This document shows positions 37,805-48,309 of a stretch of 64,000 nucleotides of DNA, piece after piece. The stretch lies in assembly GCF_901933205.1 (NCBI RefSeq), contig NC_044584.1, positions 16,335,501 to 16,399,500 on the forward strand, given 5' to 3'. Both the position numbers and the translations under genes were made by a program. The notes below the pieces were generated by a model. That model was not told the DNA's origin. It worked only from the letters and a program-made list of their open reading frames with translations, and made no database searches. The DNA is from Camarhynchus parvulus. Taxonomy: Eukaryota > Chordata > Aves > Passeriformes > Thraupidae. Each line of letters starts with the position of its first letter. Position 1 is the stretch's first letter.

Positions 37805-38487
37805 AAAGGCAGGGCAAATAATTTGCATTTTGTGCAGAACTTCTCAAGCCTCAAGGGTTTGAACCCTCTTTCCTGTTCAATAAAAGAAGGTTTCTCAGCC
37901 CCCACCCTGCCCAGCTGTGCCCTTCCTGAGGGGTTTGCTCTGGATCCCCAGAGGAAGGTGTTGCATGGCTCAGGGTGTCCCAGCAACTGCATCTGGCCAG
38001 GTGCAAATTCCCCTCCCTCAGCTGAGCTGGGGATAAATCATTCCATAAACACACCTAATCGAATTCTGCTCAATGGCTCAGGCAAATTGAAGGCAGACAA
38101 GTCTATTCAGAACAGGCATCTGAAATGAATCTCACATATAAAATCAGTCTAACAACCTAAAAAAATAATGCATTTGGTGACTCATCTGGATGTCAGAACA
38201 TCAAGAACTCGGGGAAGGGAGAGACTGGAATAACAAAGTCCTGAGAAGTGAAGGACATGTGCATGCAAACAGCTGAGGGAATGTCCCCAAACCTCAGCAA
38301 ACAAACAAAGATTTCAGAGTGCAGGAAGACACCAGGGAAGATGGAAGAAACAAAAACTACACATCAAAGTCTTAGGGAAAAAGTTTTCATCCTTTCCTGT
38401 ACAATCCAGGATAAAAAGACTTAGAGACAAGTGAAGGCAAAAGTACATGAGAAAAGTATTCTCACTGTATTTCTGAGAGAGACTCAC
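37805..38487. other. No gene recognised
   Basis: Sequence between an LTR and a candidate exon; if the exon is real this is intron on the minus strand. Confidence 0.4.
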
Positions 38488-38616
38488 CTTAATACACTGC
38501 AGAGCCTGATAGTAGATGGCATTAAAGTCTAGACTCTCCTCAGAGAGTGTTCCTGAGACACAGCCTTGCTCTATCACACTTCCCATCTCTTCCACAGAGC
38601 AATCACACATACCATC
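38488..38616 (-). CDS. Candidate internal exon, unidentified gene
   Basis: On the minus strand an exon of 129 bases lies between TTTAATGACAG and ATTAAG|GTGAGTCTC, a full-consensus donor. It is phase 0 at both ends and encodes 43 residues beginning DGMCDCSVEEMGSVIEQG, acidic and with no low complexity. An even better pyrimidine-rich acceptor (TTTTTTTTTCTTTTCCTGTCAG) lies 41 bases upstream, but from it the coding frame meets a stop just before the exon, so it would fit only as non-coding sequence. I recognise no family. It is compatible in phase with the exons at 26685-26819 and 47707-47826. Confidence 0.55.
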
Positions 38617-39568
38617 CTGTCATTAAATGGCAAAAATTAACTTTAAATTGAGCCTACCTGACAGGAAAAGAAAAAAAAATGTTTCTAGAGTAAAAACCTT
38701 CATTTAGCCAGACCAGTCTGATAATGGAAAAAATGCCTCCCTCCTAAAGGCAAACTGTGATCAATGAGAGACACAGAATCTCAAAGATCCAGCCTTATTC
38801 TAATTCCAGGGATGTAGAACAGTGCTTAGGGTTGAAAAATACAGTAGGACTTGCTAAATTTCTGAGTCTTAACATTCAGCCCTGAACTCTCCTGTACTCA
38901 GAAAAGCTCTGTCCTTTAAAAAGGTGAATATTAAATCAGACATCATTTTTTCAGTCCTTATTTTGACAGAATTCCGAGCCCATTACTAGCAAAGAAAATA
39001 ACTGAATGTAAAAAAGGCTGCAAAGTTTTAGCTGGAAATTGTCTAGCGAAACAAAGCCGAGCTCTGATTGTACCTTTGGATTACATTATTTTTGTCTGAT
39101 TTAAAAGGAGCAAAAATAAAAATTACAATGCAAGGTCAGCAGTGAATGAACAATGAAACCACACCTGTGGATCCATGCTGAGGCACGGGAGAAGACACCT
39201 TCAGCTGATCAGATATTTCTAGAATAAAAACGCTAGAAACACTAGTGATGGTGGGTCAGCCCACTCAGTGATGGTCTGACCTCGCCTGGCTGCCTGAGGC
39301 CCACCCAGCCACTCTGTTCCTCCCCCTCCCCATCAGGACAGGGGACAAAATAAGATGGAAAAGCTCAGAAGTCAATATTAAGACACTTCAGTTACTGTCA
39401 CAGGCAAACCAGACTCGACTTGGGGGAAGTTAATTTCATTTCTTGCCAATTTGAATGGTGGGAAACAAAGACAAAAGTTAAACCACCTTCCCCCCAGCCC
39501 ACCCTTAATTTTTTCTCCAGGTTCAGGCTCCTCTCCTTCCTGTTCCCTGGAGCTGCTGCAGGGATGGG
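38617..39568. other. No gene recognised
   Basis: AT-rich to about 39150, then more GC-rich. The right end (39510-39568) has a TTTTTTCTCCAG acceptor-like site on the plus strand, relevant to the open frame at 40598-40921. Confidence 0.4.
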
Positions 39569-39712
39569 TATCAGTGTTATGATCCCCAACGGGTGGGAAG
39601 AATGATTGGCATCTGACTCCATTATATCAGAAGGCTAATTAATTACTTTATTATACTATATTATACTAGAAATATATTACAATATTTTACACTAACAAGA
39701 ACTATCATTCAC

Positions 39713-40333
39713 TGTAGGAGTGAGGGGGGGTAGGAGGGTTGGGATGGACGGAGACCAGAGATCTCTGAAGCCAGGTCTGGAACATGTGGTTTATTGCAAA
39801 GGGCCTGCGTGCAGGGCCCTGCTGGGAGCTGCCAGCCACAGCTCAGAGCAGTAAAGAGAAGTAAAGAGAATGAGAGAGGATGAGAGGATAAGAGGGTAAG
39901 AGGGTAAGAGAGAGAAGTTCCTGTTACAACACAATAAATCTTCTTCTGTGCTGAAAATTCTAATTCTTACTAACCAATCTAGTACAAGACACAAATCCTA
40001 TAGCATTTACACACAGTCTATAAGAATCATTACATCACCATACTATGTTACATTTTAAACCCTAAAAACTCCTCTTTGGCCCCTTCTGCCAAGCTGTAGG
40101 GTCTGCTCCGACCCTTGGAGCTGCCTGCAAGCAGAGGGAATTGTTTCATCAAGAAGGGATTACCTTCAGTTGGCCACACCATTGTTTTCCTGTTGTTCAG
40201 TGTGTCAAAGGTATCTTGAGGTATCTCAGAGCTTGCTTTCATTTCAATCTCGCTTATAGTTTCCATATTCTCAAAATCTTTTGCCAGACAGTCATATTTA
40301 TAAGGCTTTCCTGTTTCATCTTCTCCAACAACA
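39713..40333 (-). mobile_element. Nested LTR carrying an open frame in its U3
   Basis: On the minus strand this runs TGTTGTTGGAGAAG ... CACTCCTACA, so it has TG...CA ends. GCAATAAACCACATG near the 3' end supplies a polyadenylation signal, followed by a U5-like tail. The outer LTR resumes on both sides (CAAGAACTATCATTCAC and TGACTAGAAAACCC). The candidate duplication ATTCAC/ACTAAC matches only four of six. The first 286 bases are an open frame (see 40048-40333). Confidence 0.65.
40048..40333 (-). CDS. Open frame inside the nested LTR, unidentified
   Basis: About 95 codons of continuous frame occupy the 5' half of the inner LTR and stop with TAA at 40048. The open stretch extends right into the outer LTR to an ATG at 40383, but that part is unrelated. 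The peptide is not low complexity: it contains GEDETGKPYKYDCLAKDFEN and later PYSLAEGAKEEFLGF. No initiator ATG lies at its left edge; the first in-frame ATG is 30-odd codons in. It may be the end of a viral gene overlapping the U3, as some betaretroviruses have an accessory gene there, or a host fragment captured by the element. I recognise no family. Confidence 0.4.
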
Positions 40334-40597
40334 ACTAACTGACTAGAAAACCCATGACTCTCGGCCTGAGAGTCCCAACACACACACGTGGATCCAGTTG
40401 GTCAATGAATCCCAAACACCATCACCAGAATCCAAACAATCTCCAGAACACATTCCACATGGGCACAAACACAGGAACAGAAAGCGAGATAAGAATTGTT
40501 TTCCCTTCTTCTCTGAGGTTTTCTCGCTGCCCTTCCCAGAAGAAATTCTTGGGAGATTGTGCCTTGCTTTTCTCTGTGAAGAGAATTGTGGTTACAG

Positions 40598-40921
40598 ATG
40601 GGCAGAGCACCGATGCTCATTTGGCTCTTGTTGCTCCCTGCTGCAGCTCAGCATCCCAGGGGCTGCCAGGGGAGCCCTGCCCAGAGCCTGGAGCCCATCC
40701 TGCCCCTCCTGCTGGCTCTCCCCGAGGGCTCCAGGGCTCTTTTCCCCCTGCTCAGGCAGCTCCTGCCCTTTGATGCTCTGTTCTCTGGTGTGGCTGATGC
40801 TCAGCCCTGCCCATGCTCACGGGCTGGGAGCGACAGAGCCGAGCAGGGAGTGAGTGCCCTGCCTGGAGTGGGCACACCTGTGCCAGCCCAGAGGGGCTCT
40901 GTCCCCATCCAACCAGGATGA
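40598..40921 (+). CDS. GC-rich open frame with signal-peptide-like start
   Basis: An ATG at 40598 opens 107 codons. The N-terminus MGRAPMLIWLLLLPAAAQ looks like a cleavable signal peptide: a basic residue, a leucine-rich core and a small-residue cleavage site. A leucine/proline-rich helix-like stretch and a CPC motif follow, and the last 17 or so residues come from the first unit of the neighbouring minisatellite. A donor-like GCAGGGA|GTGAGT occurs in frame at 40849/40850. The ATG lies inside the target duplication of the LTR at 39569-40596. Before insertion the context would have been CAGGGATGGGC, stronger than the present TACAGATGGGC. An acceptor-like TTTTTTCTCCAG precedes the LTR. It could be an exon of an unrecognised secreted-protein gene, or chance in GC-rich DNA. 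Confidence 0.3.
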   Translation: MGRAPMLIWLLLLPAAAQHPRGCQGSPAQSLEPILPLLLALPEGSRALFPLLRQLLPFDALFSGVADAQPCPCSRAGSDRAEQGVSALPGVGTPVPAQRGSVPIQPG

Positions 40922-41255
40922 GATAATAAATTTAGGAAAAGAATTTCCATTTGATATTTTTTGCTCTTCTTCATATTGAGAAATTTCATAATTTCTTCTA
41001 GTCTTAAGGCTCAATTTCCAAGCACCAGAAATTTTATACTTCTGAGTCAGGTATTTGGGCTCAGATATGTCCAAATAATTTATATTTTGGTGGGCACACC
41101 TGTGCGAGCCCAGCAGGGCACAGCAGGCTCTGTCCCCATCCCTCCAGGTGTGCACATCTGTGCCAGCCCAGAGGGGCTCTGTCCCCATCTCTCCAGGTGT
41201 GCACACCTGTGCCAGCCCAGCAGGGCACAGCAGGCTCTGTCCCCATCCCAGGGTG
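40869..41255. repeat. 50-57 bp minisatellite, four units, split by an insertion
   Basis: Units share GGCACACCTGTGCCAGCCCA and GGCTCTGTCCCCATC. The longer version has an extra GCAGGGCACA. One unit is at 40869-40917 and three are at 41089-41255. The 171 bases between them are an unrelated dispersed segment also found at 44967-45128. Confidence 0.9.
40918..41088 (-). repeat. Dispersed segment, copy 1, inserted in the minisatellite
   Basis: The reverse complement matches 44967-45128 at about 90% by eye, including ATAAAATTTCTGGTGCTTGG and TCTCAATATGAA. It lies between two units of a GC-rich tandem repeat and is itself AT-rich, so it must have inserted there. Confidence 0.85.
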
Positions 41256-42387
41256 GCTGTGTAGCCAGCTGGGGCTTTGGCTGCTGGCCAAACCCAACCC
41301 ACCACACCACATTTTTGTTCCTAAGACTCCTGAAGAGCCACCTGCCCAAGATTTCTCCCTCAGTGCCCCAAACATCAGCTCCTGTCACCTACAACATTTA
41401 TTTTTAATAATTTAATAAATTTTAAATACATTTATTTTTAATACCCTCCCTCTCAATTCTCTCAATCCTTTTTCTTTTTTTTCTTAGTACCACAGACACA
41501 GATTTTCTGTGCAACCATCTCTTTTGGCAATTCTTTCTCTCCCTTCTGCCATCAGCCACATTGCAGCACAGCTTTCTCACATTTAGGGAGTTCAGGTGGG
41601 CCTGGCAGGGCTTGAGCACTGCCTGACCCTGTACAATAACACTTTTCTCCAGAGGGTCCTTACATTTATTTTATTAATCTCTGGTACTTATTCAAGTAAA
41701 CACAAAGGAACCACAGGGCAGTGGTGAATTAGGATCTAAATTTTAATTCCTATTCTAGATTCTTGATTGGTTTTATTTCACTAGAGGCAAGCTCTCAAGA
41801 CATAAACAGAATTAAAAATGCATGGACTGAACTTAAAATGTAATATAACAAATGAAATGCAATGCTGTTACTTAATAGCCTTGGCTATTGGAAGTTCAAA
41901 GACATACTTTATTTCAATTATAAAATGAAACATCATTGTGTTCAAAGGAAAAACATCCACTGAGACACAAAATCCCTTCTGGAGATTTTCTTGTACTATT
42001 TTTCCCTATTTTTAACCCACAAATTCCGGGGAGGTGCTGTCAGACATCAAACTCATTCAGTTCACCAAACCAGGTTATCAAGGTGACCTAATTTAATCTT
42101 CAGCTGATGAGGACATTTCCATGAAAGACTCTGCAGTCTCCAATGGCTTACTGGGAGTGAGTCTATTAAGTAAAGAAAATTAGCAGAGCACGTTTCCCTT
42201 ATATTCTTAAAGTATCTTAATTACAAAGAAATTAAGAAACACTCTTTAGTGTTTTAGAAGCACTGCCAGCTGGGGTCAGCTCACCACACCACAAATATTT
42301 GGGGAACATGTACAACTTCAATGACTTGCTAGGGAATGGCTGGATCCAAGGCTCCCCTGGTACGAGAAACAATCCACTTAACCAACA
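41256..42387. other. No gene recognised
   Basis: AT-rich sequence with TTATTTTTAATA-like runs at 41398-41443. No exon or known element seen. Confidence 0.5.
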
Positions 42388-42590
42388 AACTTCATTCCTT
42401 TGCCGCTTTATAGGCGAAGGAAGAAAATGAAAATGGAGGAAAGGGAAATTCTTTGCTTCTTGGATGACTTTTACAGTATATAACACAAAAACTTCATTCC
42501 TCTGCCCCTTTATAGGTGAAGGAAGAAAATGAAAACAGAGGAAAGGGAAACTCATTGGATCCTAGATGGCTCTTACAATGCATAATACAA
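42388..42590. repeat. Tandem duplication, about 102-bp period
   Basis: AACTTCATTCCT(T/C)TGCC at 42389 and 42491, then GAAGGAAGAAAATGAAAA and GAGGAAAGGGAAA in both copies. Confidence 0.9.
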
Positions 42591-43989
42591 ATATTATCCT
42601 GTGACTGTTCTTTAAACTCTGCTACATGGTGTGACATGTGCAGGAAATGGGGTTTGGGGTGATAAATCCATGTTTTGTTCTGTACCTGTGCTACATCTCT
42701 GTATTGTTAACACACACCAAAGCAGTTGCTCACCACAAGCAGAGGTTGAATGGCTGCCAATGAACAATTAAAAGCATTTTAGTTGACCAAGCTTGCAATT
42801 TAAATTGATTCAAAGCCATTCCCACTGCGTGCTCAGAAGGAATTAAAGTCTGCTGCAGATGCTCTCTTAGACAAAAACAGGACAGGCATTTGTGTTCTTG
42901 TCTGAGCCATAAGAAGTTGTTTTACTCTATTTATGCTGTAAAAATCCATCTAAGCAGGATTATTAGGGGTTGGTGGAATATCACACTCTGGAAAGTCACT
43001 CTAGTGACAGCAAACTGCATCAATGGATTCAGCACTGAGCCTTAGCAGGGGGGAAAATCTGATTTCCAGCTACAGCATGGATGGGATTGGGAAAATCCCA
43101 GGCAAGCAGTATCAGAAAGAGTGCCAGGAAAGCAGAGGCTGGTTTCAAGAGGTGATTTTATAGCCCAGCTTGGAAGAAAAAGGTGAAAGCTGAAAGCCAA
43201 TTGGTGCTGGTGTCTTGGGCCAACAAGCGGGATCAGAACCTGAGCTGGGGCTGGTGCTGGTGCTGAACTGAGAGGACCTGACTCAGTTCCACTCTTGGAT
43301 GCTGGTTTGTAGTGGCCATAAAGATGATGAGGTGATTCATGGGGAGAATTCCTTCAGGGAAACATGCCTGATGCTGTTTTATAGCTTACAAACCAGTGGG
43401 GAAAGTCCATAAATTTAAATTGCACTGTGGGGAATCTTGGGCTGTAGATCAAGTCTACATCCAGAGTTTCCCCTATAGCTGACTACCAACTTCTTAAATC
43501 CTGATTTTCTATTTTCCCTTTTTTTTTTTTTTCTTTCCCTTCAATAAGTAATTCTTAGTTTTTAGGAGAAAAATAACCTTTAATAATTACATTTTTCTAC
43601 TTCACTTTTCCCCCTGTACATAAGATTGCTTTCTTTTCTTCTCCATTTTAGTTTGGCAGGTCCTGTCATTCCTATCTATGTAAAAAAATATTTAAAAAAA
43701 TTCTGGTATTAAACAGGATCCCACCAAGTGTGTTGAGAATTTAAACTCCACCATCCAAGACCCAGCTGCAGCCCCCTGTGCTGCCTGTTTGTTGTTGGGT
43801 TTGCACCCAGACCCATTAGAACACTGACAGTGCCCAGGTTATTGCCAGCCTACTGCAACAGCACTTGTGAAACAGAATCTTCTGCACCTTTGAAATAAGA
43901 AAATCAGACCTGTGTGCTACATAAAAAAAACCTTTTAACTATGCTTAAATCAGATTTATAAGTGCTTAAATAATTGCTAAATAAATTAA
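42591..43989. other. No gene recognised
   Basis: Ordinary sequence with one T-rich run (43519-43532). Confidence 0.5.
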
Positions 43990-44144
43990 GCAAAATTACA
44001 GCAGCACATAAGAGAATTCTTTAGAATGCAATGCTCAAAACAACAATGCTGTTACTGGTGGTAATCCATGATGGCTGGATGCAGCAGGGTCAGCTTTTAT
44101 AGACAAATTACCTTTTTCATTCTCAGTTTATTCTCTAAATATCC
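43990..44144 (+). repeat. Dispersed segment B, copy 1
   Basis: Matches the reverse complement of 45577-45731 at about 90% by eye. Shared blocks include CACATAAGAGAATTCTTTAG, GTGGTAATCCATGATGGCTG and TTTATAGACAAATTACC. The two copies face each other about 1.4 kb apart. Confidence 0.9.
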
Positions 44145-44966
44145 TTTTGCGAGCCACAAATTTCTCTGAACTAGCAAACATGTTGCAATATAAGCAAATG
44201 ACACCTGTGTACTTTGCAGCTGCCCAGCCTGGAGAAATACACTGAGCAAACAACAAACACGATCTGTTCTCCTGCACCTTTAAGAAATATAATTAAACCT
44301 GGATAAAGGCAGTGCAAAGCAGGTAAGGCTTTAGCATTTTTTTGCTCCAAATGTGGTGATTTTTTGATAAGAGTGATTGATTGTGTCTGGGTAAGTTTGC
44401 TTAATATTTGCTGTGGACACTGCCTTGACTGGGGCTCAATCAATCACCTGGAACAGGAAATCAGGGCTAATGCACTAAAACAATATCTGTTATGCACTCA
44501 GTTCATCCATCACAATGCTCCTGTGCAGTGTCAGGAGCAGCCCTGTCAGGGGCTGGGGGTTCACAAAGGAGCTTGGAGCTTGTTTTTATTCTAAAAGAGA
44601 TTTCTTGTTCAATTTTCAATGCGCAGGAACCACATTCTCCGCCCTGACTTGAGCTATGTTAGGAATTTGAAACAAATCAAATGCAGTGTACCTGCTAAAA
44701 GTTTCCAAATCAAAACCATGTATTAAAATCTATGAAGTTCAATGTTGCAAAATTTAACAGCAGAATTCAAACAAGACCACATTGTTCCCATCATTCACCT
44801 CAGTGCTTTCCTTAATAACTTTTTTTTGTTTTGTAAAAGTGACTGTTAAACTTAAATATGTTTTACATGCGAAATAGTCTCATTTCTTTTCATTCCTTAC
44901 AGGTCACAGATAAGTTCACACCTACAGGAAAGTACATAAATTTTCCAAAACAAGCAGAAAAATAGA

Positions 44967-45128
44967 CATTATTTGGACATATCTGAGTCCATGTACCTGA
45001 TTCAGAAGTATAAAATTTCTGGTGCTTGGAAATTAAGCCTTAAGACTAGAAAAAATTATGAAATTTCTCAATATGAAAAAGAGCAAAAATATCAAATGGA
45101 GATTCTTTTCCTAAATTTATTATCTCAT
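44967..45128 (+). repeat. Dispersed segment A, copy 2
   Basis: Second copy of the AT-rich segment at 40918-41088, in the opposite orientation. Similarity starts at ATTATTTGGACATATCTGAG and stops at AAATTTATTATCTCAT. Confidence 0.85.
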
Positions 45129-45576
45129 TCCTCACATATAAACATTTAAACTTTAAAAAATCAGCAGAAACTTGAAACCCTGAGGGAAGAGCATTCTTTG
45201 CAAGCAGAGCTACAGGACAAGGCCCTGCTGTTCTTCTCTAAAATTCCTCAGAGTTCCTTTTAGCTACCTGACATCAGACTTTACCATTTGGATTTGGACA
45301 GAAACCAACACCTGACTATAAGTAACGACCTCTTTGTTTTTTTGTTGCAAAATGTCTGTCTTTTAAATCAAAATTGTCATCTCTAATGATGCCATGAGTT
45401 TCTCTTTTCTGTAAAAAGGGAGCACTTAAAAATTTGTAAAACTTTCTTGTCCCAGGTACCCACACCAGAACCTTGACGCAACACCAGCCTAAGCAGAGGC
45501 AGAAAACAACTTTATATTCTAGGAAATGCAGATTTACAGCTCCTTTGACATGAATTTTGCTCCTTTGACATGCATA

Positions 45577-45731
45577 TTTAGAGAATAAACTGACAATGGA
45601 AAAGGTAATTTGTCTATAAAACTGGTCCTGGTGCATCCAGCCATCATGGATTACCACCAATAACAACATTGTTGTTTTGAACATTGCATTTCTAAAGAAT
45701 TCTCTTATGTGCTTCTGTAATTTCAAGCACC
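45577..45731 (-). repeat. Dispersed segment B, copy 2
   Basis: Reverse-complement partner of 43990-44144. It sits at the start of a 150-codon minus-strand frame (45316-45768), which has no splice support and is probably a chance frame through the repeat. Confidence 0.9.
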
Positions 45732-45879
45732 CGGACTGGCACCACAGCATTTTCCTCCTGGAGGACAAGCGGGGCCAGCCCTGAGCTCAGCTCTGTAAGA
45801 GGCTGGGGGAGCCTTGCTTCACCCCCAGTCACCACAACCATGCAGAACCATGGAGGAAACCTGCACCTCCAGCCATGTG

Positions 45880-46392
45880 ATGGACTGGGTGTTGTTACTG
45901 CTTATTTATCGACAGAAGAACTTGGATTGTGTGTTGAGTGTTTGGAACAGATGAGCCATACATAAAACAGAAAGGGATCTGCCAGCTGAAATAATCCCCA
46001 GAGGAAGGGGCAAAACCCTGTGGAAATCACTAAGGCTGAGCATAATGACTTCATTTGCCATTTCTCCAAGACCTTGGAGCTCCCTGTACATGTTCTGCTT
46101 CTTGGGAAACCTCAGGATGTGTATGACCATTAAAGATCCTGTGATACTGTATCCTTTTAAGTGCATGTGTTCCCTAATTGTGCCCATAATGTAATTAATT
46201 AATGTAGTAACGTAATGTAGTAATGTAATTAATACCTGTAGTTCTCATTCACCCCTATAAATTCCCCCAGTATATGATGACCTCTAGCAAGTCATCAGTT
46301 GGGAACTCATCATTTCCTTATTCTTTATTAAATATATTTTTGAAGGCCGTGGACTTGCAGAGTTCTCACCCCCAGTTTTCCTCAGCCACCCC
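45880..46392 (+). mobile_element. LTR-like segment, truncated by a second LTR
   Basis: The right part has promoter and polyadenylation order: CCCCTATAAATTCCCCCAG (TATA, 46253-46271), TTCTTTATTAAATATATTTT, and a tail ending CCCCCAGTTTTCCTCAGCCA. It contains short AATTAATGTAGTAA repeats near 46195. The LTR at 46393 interrupts it. The left boundary is uncertain. Confidence 0.45.
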
Positions 46393-46934
46393 TGTGGTGT
46401 TTGTGAGGGTCCCCAGGACAAGGGAAGAGATGAATCTGACTCCATGTTCTTAGAAGGCTGATATATTATATATATTATATATATTATATTATATTATATT
46501 ATATTATATTATATTATATTATATTATATTATATTATATTATATTATATTATATTATATTATATTATATTATATTATATTATATTATATTACATTATATT
46601 ATATTATATTATATTACATTACATTACATTACATTATATTATATTATTGCTATATTAAACTATAGAAATATTACTATAGTATTAAACTATACTAAAGAAA
46701 GAGAAAGGATACATCAGAAGGCTTAGCAAGAATGAGTAATAAAAACTCCTGACCCCTCAGAGCCTCGACACAGCTGGACCACGATTGGTCATTAAATTAA
46801 AACAATTCAGATGTTTGATAAACAATCTCCAAATCCCATTCCAAAGCAGCAAAACAGGGAGAAGCTGACACTTCCGAACTTCCCAGGAGAAGAAATCCTG
46901 GCAAACGGATTTTTCAGCAAATATGACAATGACA
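46393..46934 (-). mobile_element. Solo LTR with microsatellite expansion
   Basis: Reverse-oriented family member running TGTGGTGTTTGTGAGGGTCC to ATGACAATGACA. CACCCC before and CAGCCC after form a 6-bp target duplication with one mismatch. The AT-rich part before the AATAAA position is replaced by about 190 bases of ATATT units. Confidence 0.88.
46461..46648. repeat. Pentanucleotide microsatellite (ATATT)n
   Basis: About 35 units of ATATT, with several ACATT variants near 46590-46635. It lies wholly inside the LTR at 46393-46934. Confidence 0.97.
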
Positions 46935-47706
46935 CAGCCCAAGGTGTATCTCAGAGCAGTGCCCAGCCAAAGGCAACCCCGAGCATCCCTGTGTGCTGCA
47001 GTGACAGCAGCTGCTTGAGAACCACTTTTATTTTGGTTTTCTATTGTCTTCTGAGTGACATTTTGACAATAGCCAATCCACTTTAGTGATCCAATCTTTC
47101 CAGGGAGCAATTTGCTGCTGTGAGTGGGTTTGTGTATTCCCTTGCAGAGGCTGAAGAACAATATTCATGCACTTTGGAGCTCATGAACAGTGACAGACCT
47201 GCAGAAGAGAACTCAAATGGAGAGTCTGGAAATCTTAAGAACCTTGAGCTAATAGCTATGGTGTGAAACTGGGAACATCTTTTTAGTCATGTAAAAAATA
47301 TAAAAGTTCCATTTTTGAATACTGACAGTATAGGAAATCTAAATTTTGTGTTAGTCCTCTGAACTGCACATGGTGAGGATTAGAAATTAAGTTTTTCACT
47401 TCCTTCATTGCTGATATTGTCTATTTTTTTACCATTGCTGTATTATTCAAACTTGAGGTGCCACAGGCCATGTCTTCAATCTTGTTTTAGAGGAGATTTC
47501 TTTATGCCAGTAATTGAATGGTAGGCTTTATGTCAACTTACTTGTTTGTCGACACAGAGCACTGTCACCAGCTGTGCCTATAACAATGATTTCTTTTGTG
47601 ACATGTACGTCATTATCTCCTCCAGGAATTTGTCCAAGGCCAACAATTCACTTCAAATAGTTATTCTGAAAACCATCAGAATGAAAGTACTTTGAAATAT
47701 TATTAC
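46935..47706. other. No gene recognised
   Basis: No exon or repeat identified between the LTR and the candidate exon at 47707. Confidence 0.45.
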
Positions 47707-47826
47707 CTTAGGACAAAAACGATGCGCTGATTTATCTATGTGCAATTTCTTCCATATCCTTGCTCTCTCTACACATGAGCAGAATTTCACCAAAAGCATG
47801 AATTTTGAGCTGTGGCCAGGAGGGAA
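47707..47826 (-). CDS. Candidate internal exon, unidentified gene
   Basis: On the minus strand a long pyrimidine-rich stretch ending CCATTGCTATCCATCAAG is followed by 120 open bases ending CCTAAG|GTAATA, a good donor. It is phase 0 at both ends and encodes 40 residues containing SKFMLLVKFCSCVERARIW. An alternative, stronger-looking acceptor (CTTCATTTCTGCATGCAG, exon edge 47974) opens a different frame of 80 codons that stops 30 bases before the donor, so both cannot be coding together. No family recognised. It fits in phase with 38488-38616. Confidence 0.42.
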
Positions 47827-48309
47827 CTTGATGGATAGCAATGGGAAAATGAGCAAAAACTTTGGTGACAAAATTAGCATCATTATTAACATTTAGCATT
47901 ATTGTAGAGTATTTAGTATTGTTTGGGATTTTTTGTTCCATGATTGATAGCAGCACAGGGCCATCTATATCTTCCTGCATGCAGAAATGAAGGCACCAAA
48001 GGTCTATTTACTCAAGATCCTTCCATTTTCATTATAGCATGGCCAGAATGCAATATCAGGGCTAAAACCTGCAGTGCTGAAGAGGACCACTGGTTAATAA
48101 ATCCCATTTTCACCTCTGACCCAAGTCCACGATTGATCCAGGTAGTCTGATTTTGTTCTTGGTGTAGTATCAGGTCAGTGTTTTCCCTGTTGCACTCAGT
48201 GTGGGCAGACAGGCACCTCAGAACAAACCCATTCAAGTTTGAGGCACATGGATTGTTGGAGTTGGACACCCTGTGCTCAGAAAGTCTTTCTATTCTTTGC
48301 ATTTGAAAA

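Larger units (their letters stand above)
39569..40596 (-). mobile_element. Solo LTR, interrupted by a second LTR
   Basis: This reverse-oriented LTR has the family marks GGCATCTGACTCC at the left and CCCAGAAGAAATTCTTGGG with GCCTTGCTTTTCTCTGTG at the right. It ends GTTACA at 40596, so in sense it starts TGTAAC and ends ...ACTGATA. GATGGG occurs on both sides (39563-39568 and 40597-40602), a perfect 6-bp target duplication. About 620 bases of a different LTR sit inside (39713-40333). It is the same subfamily as 56666-57088. Confidence 0.87.

Noticed and set aside
45316..45768. 150-codon minus-strand frame as a gene
   Set aside because: It starts inside dispersed segment B, has no splice support and matches no family I recognise.
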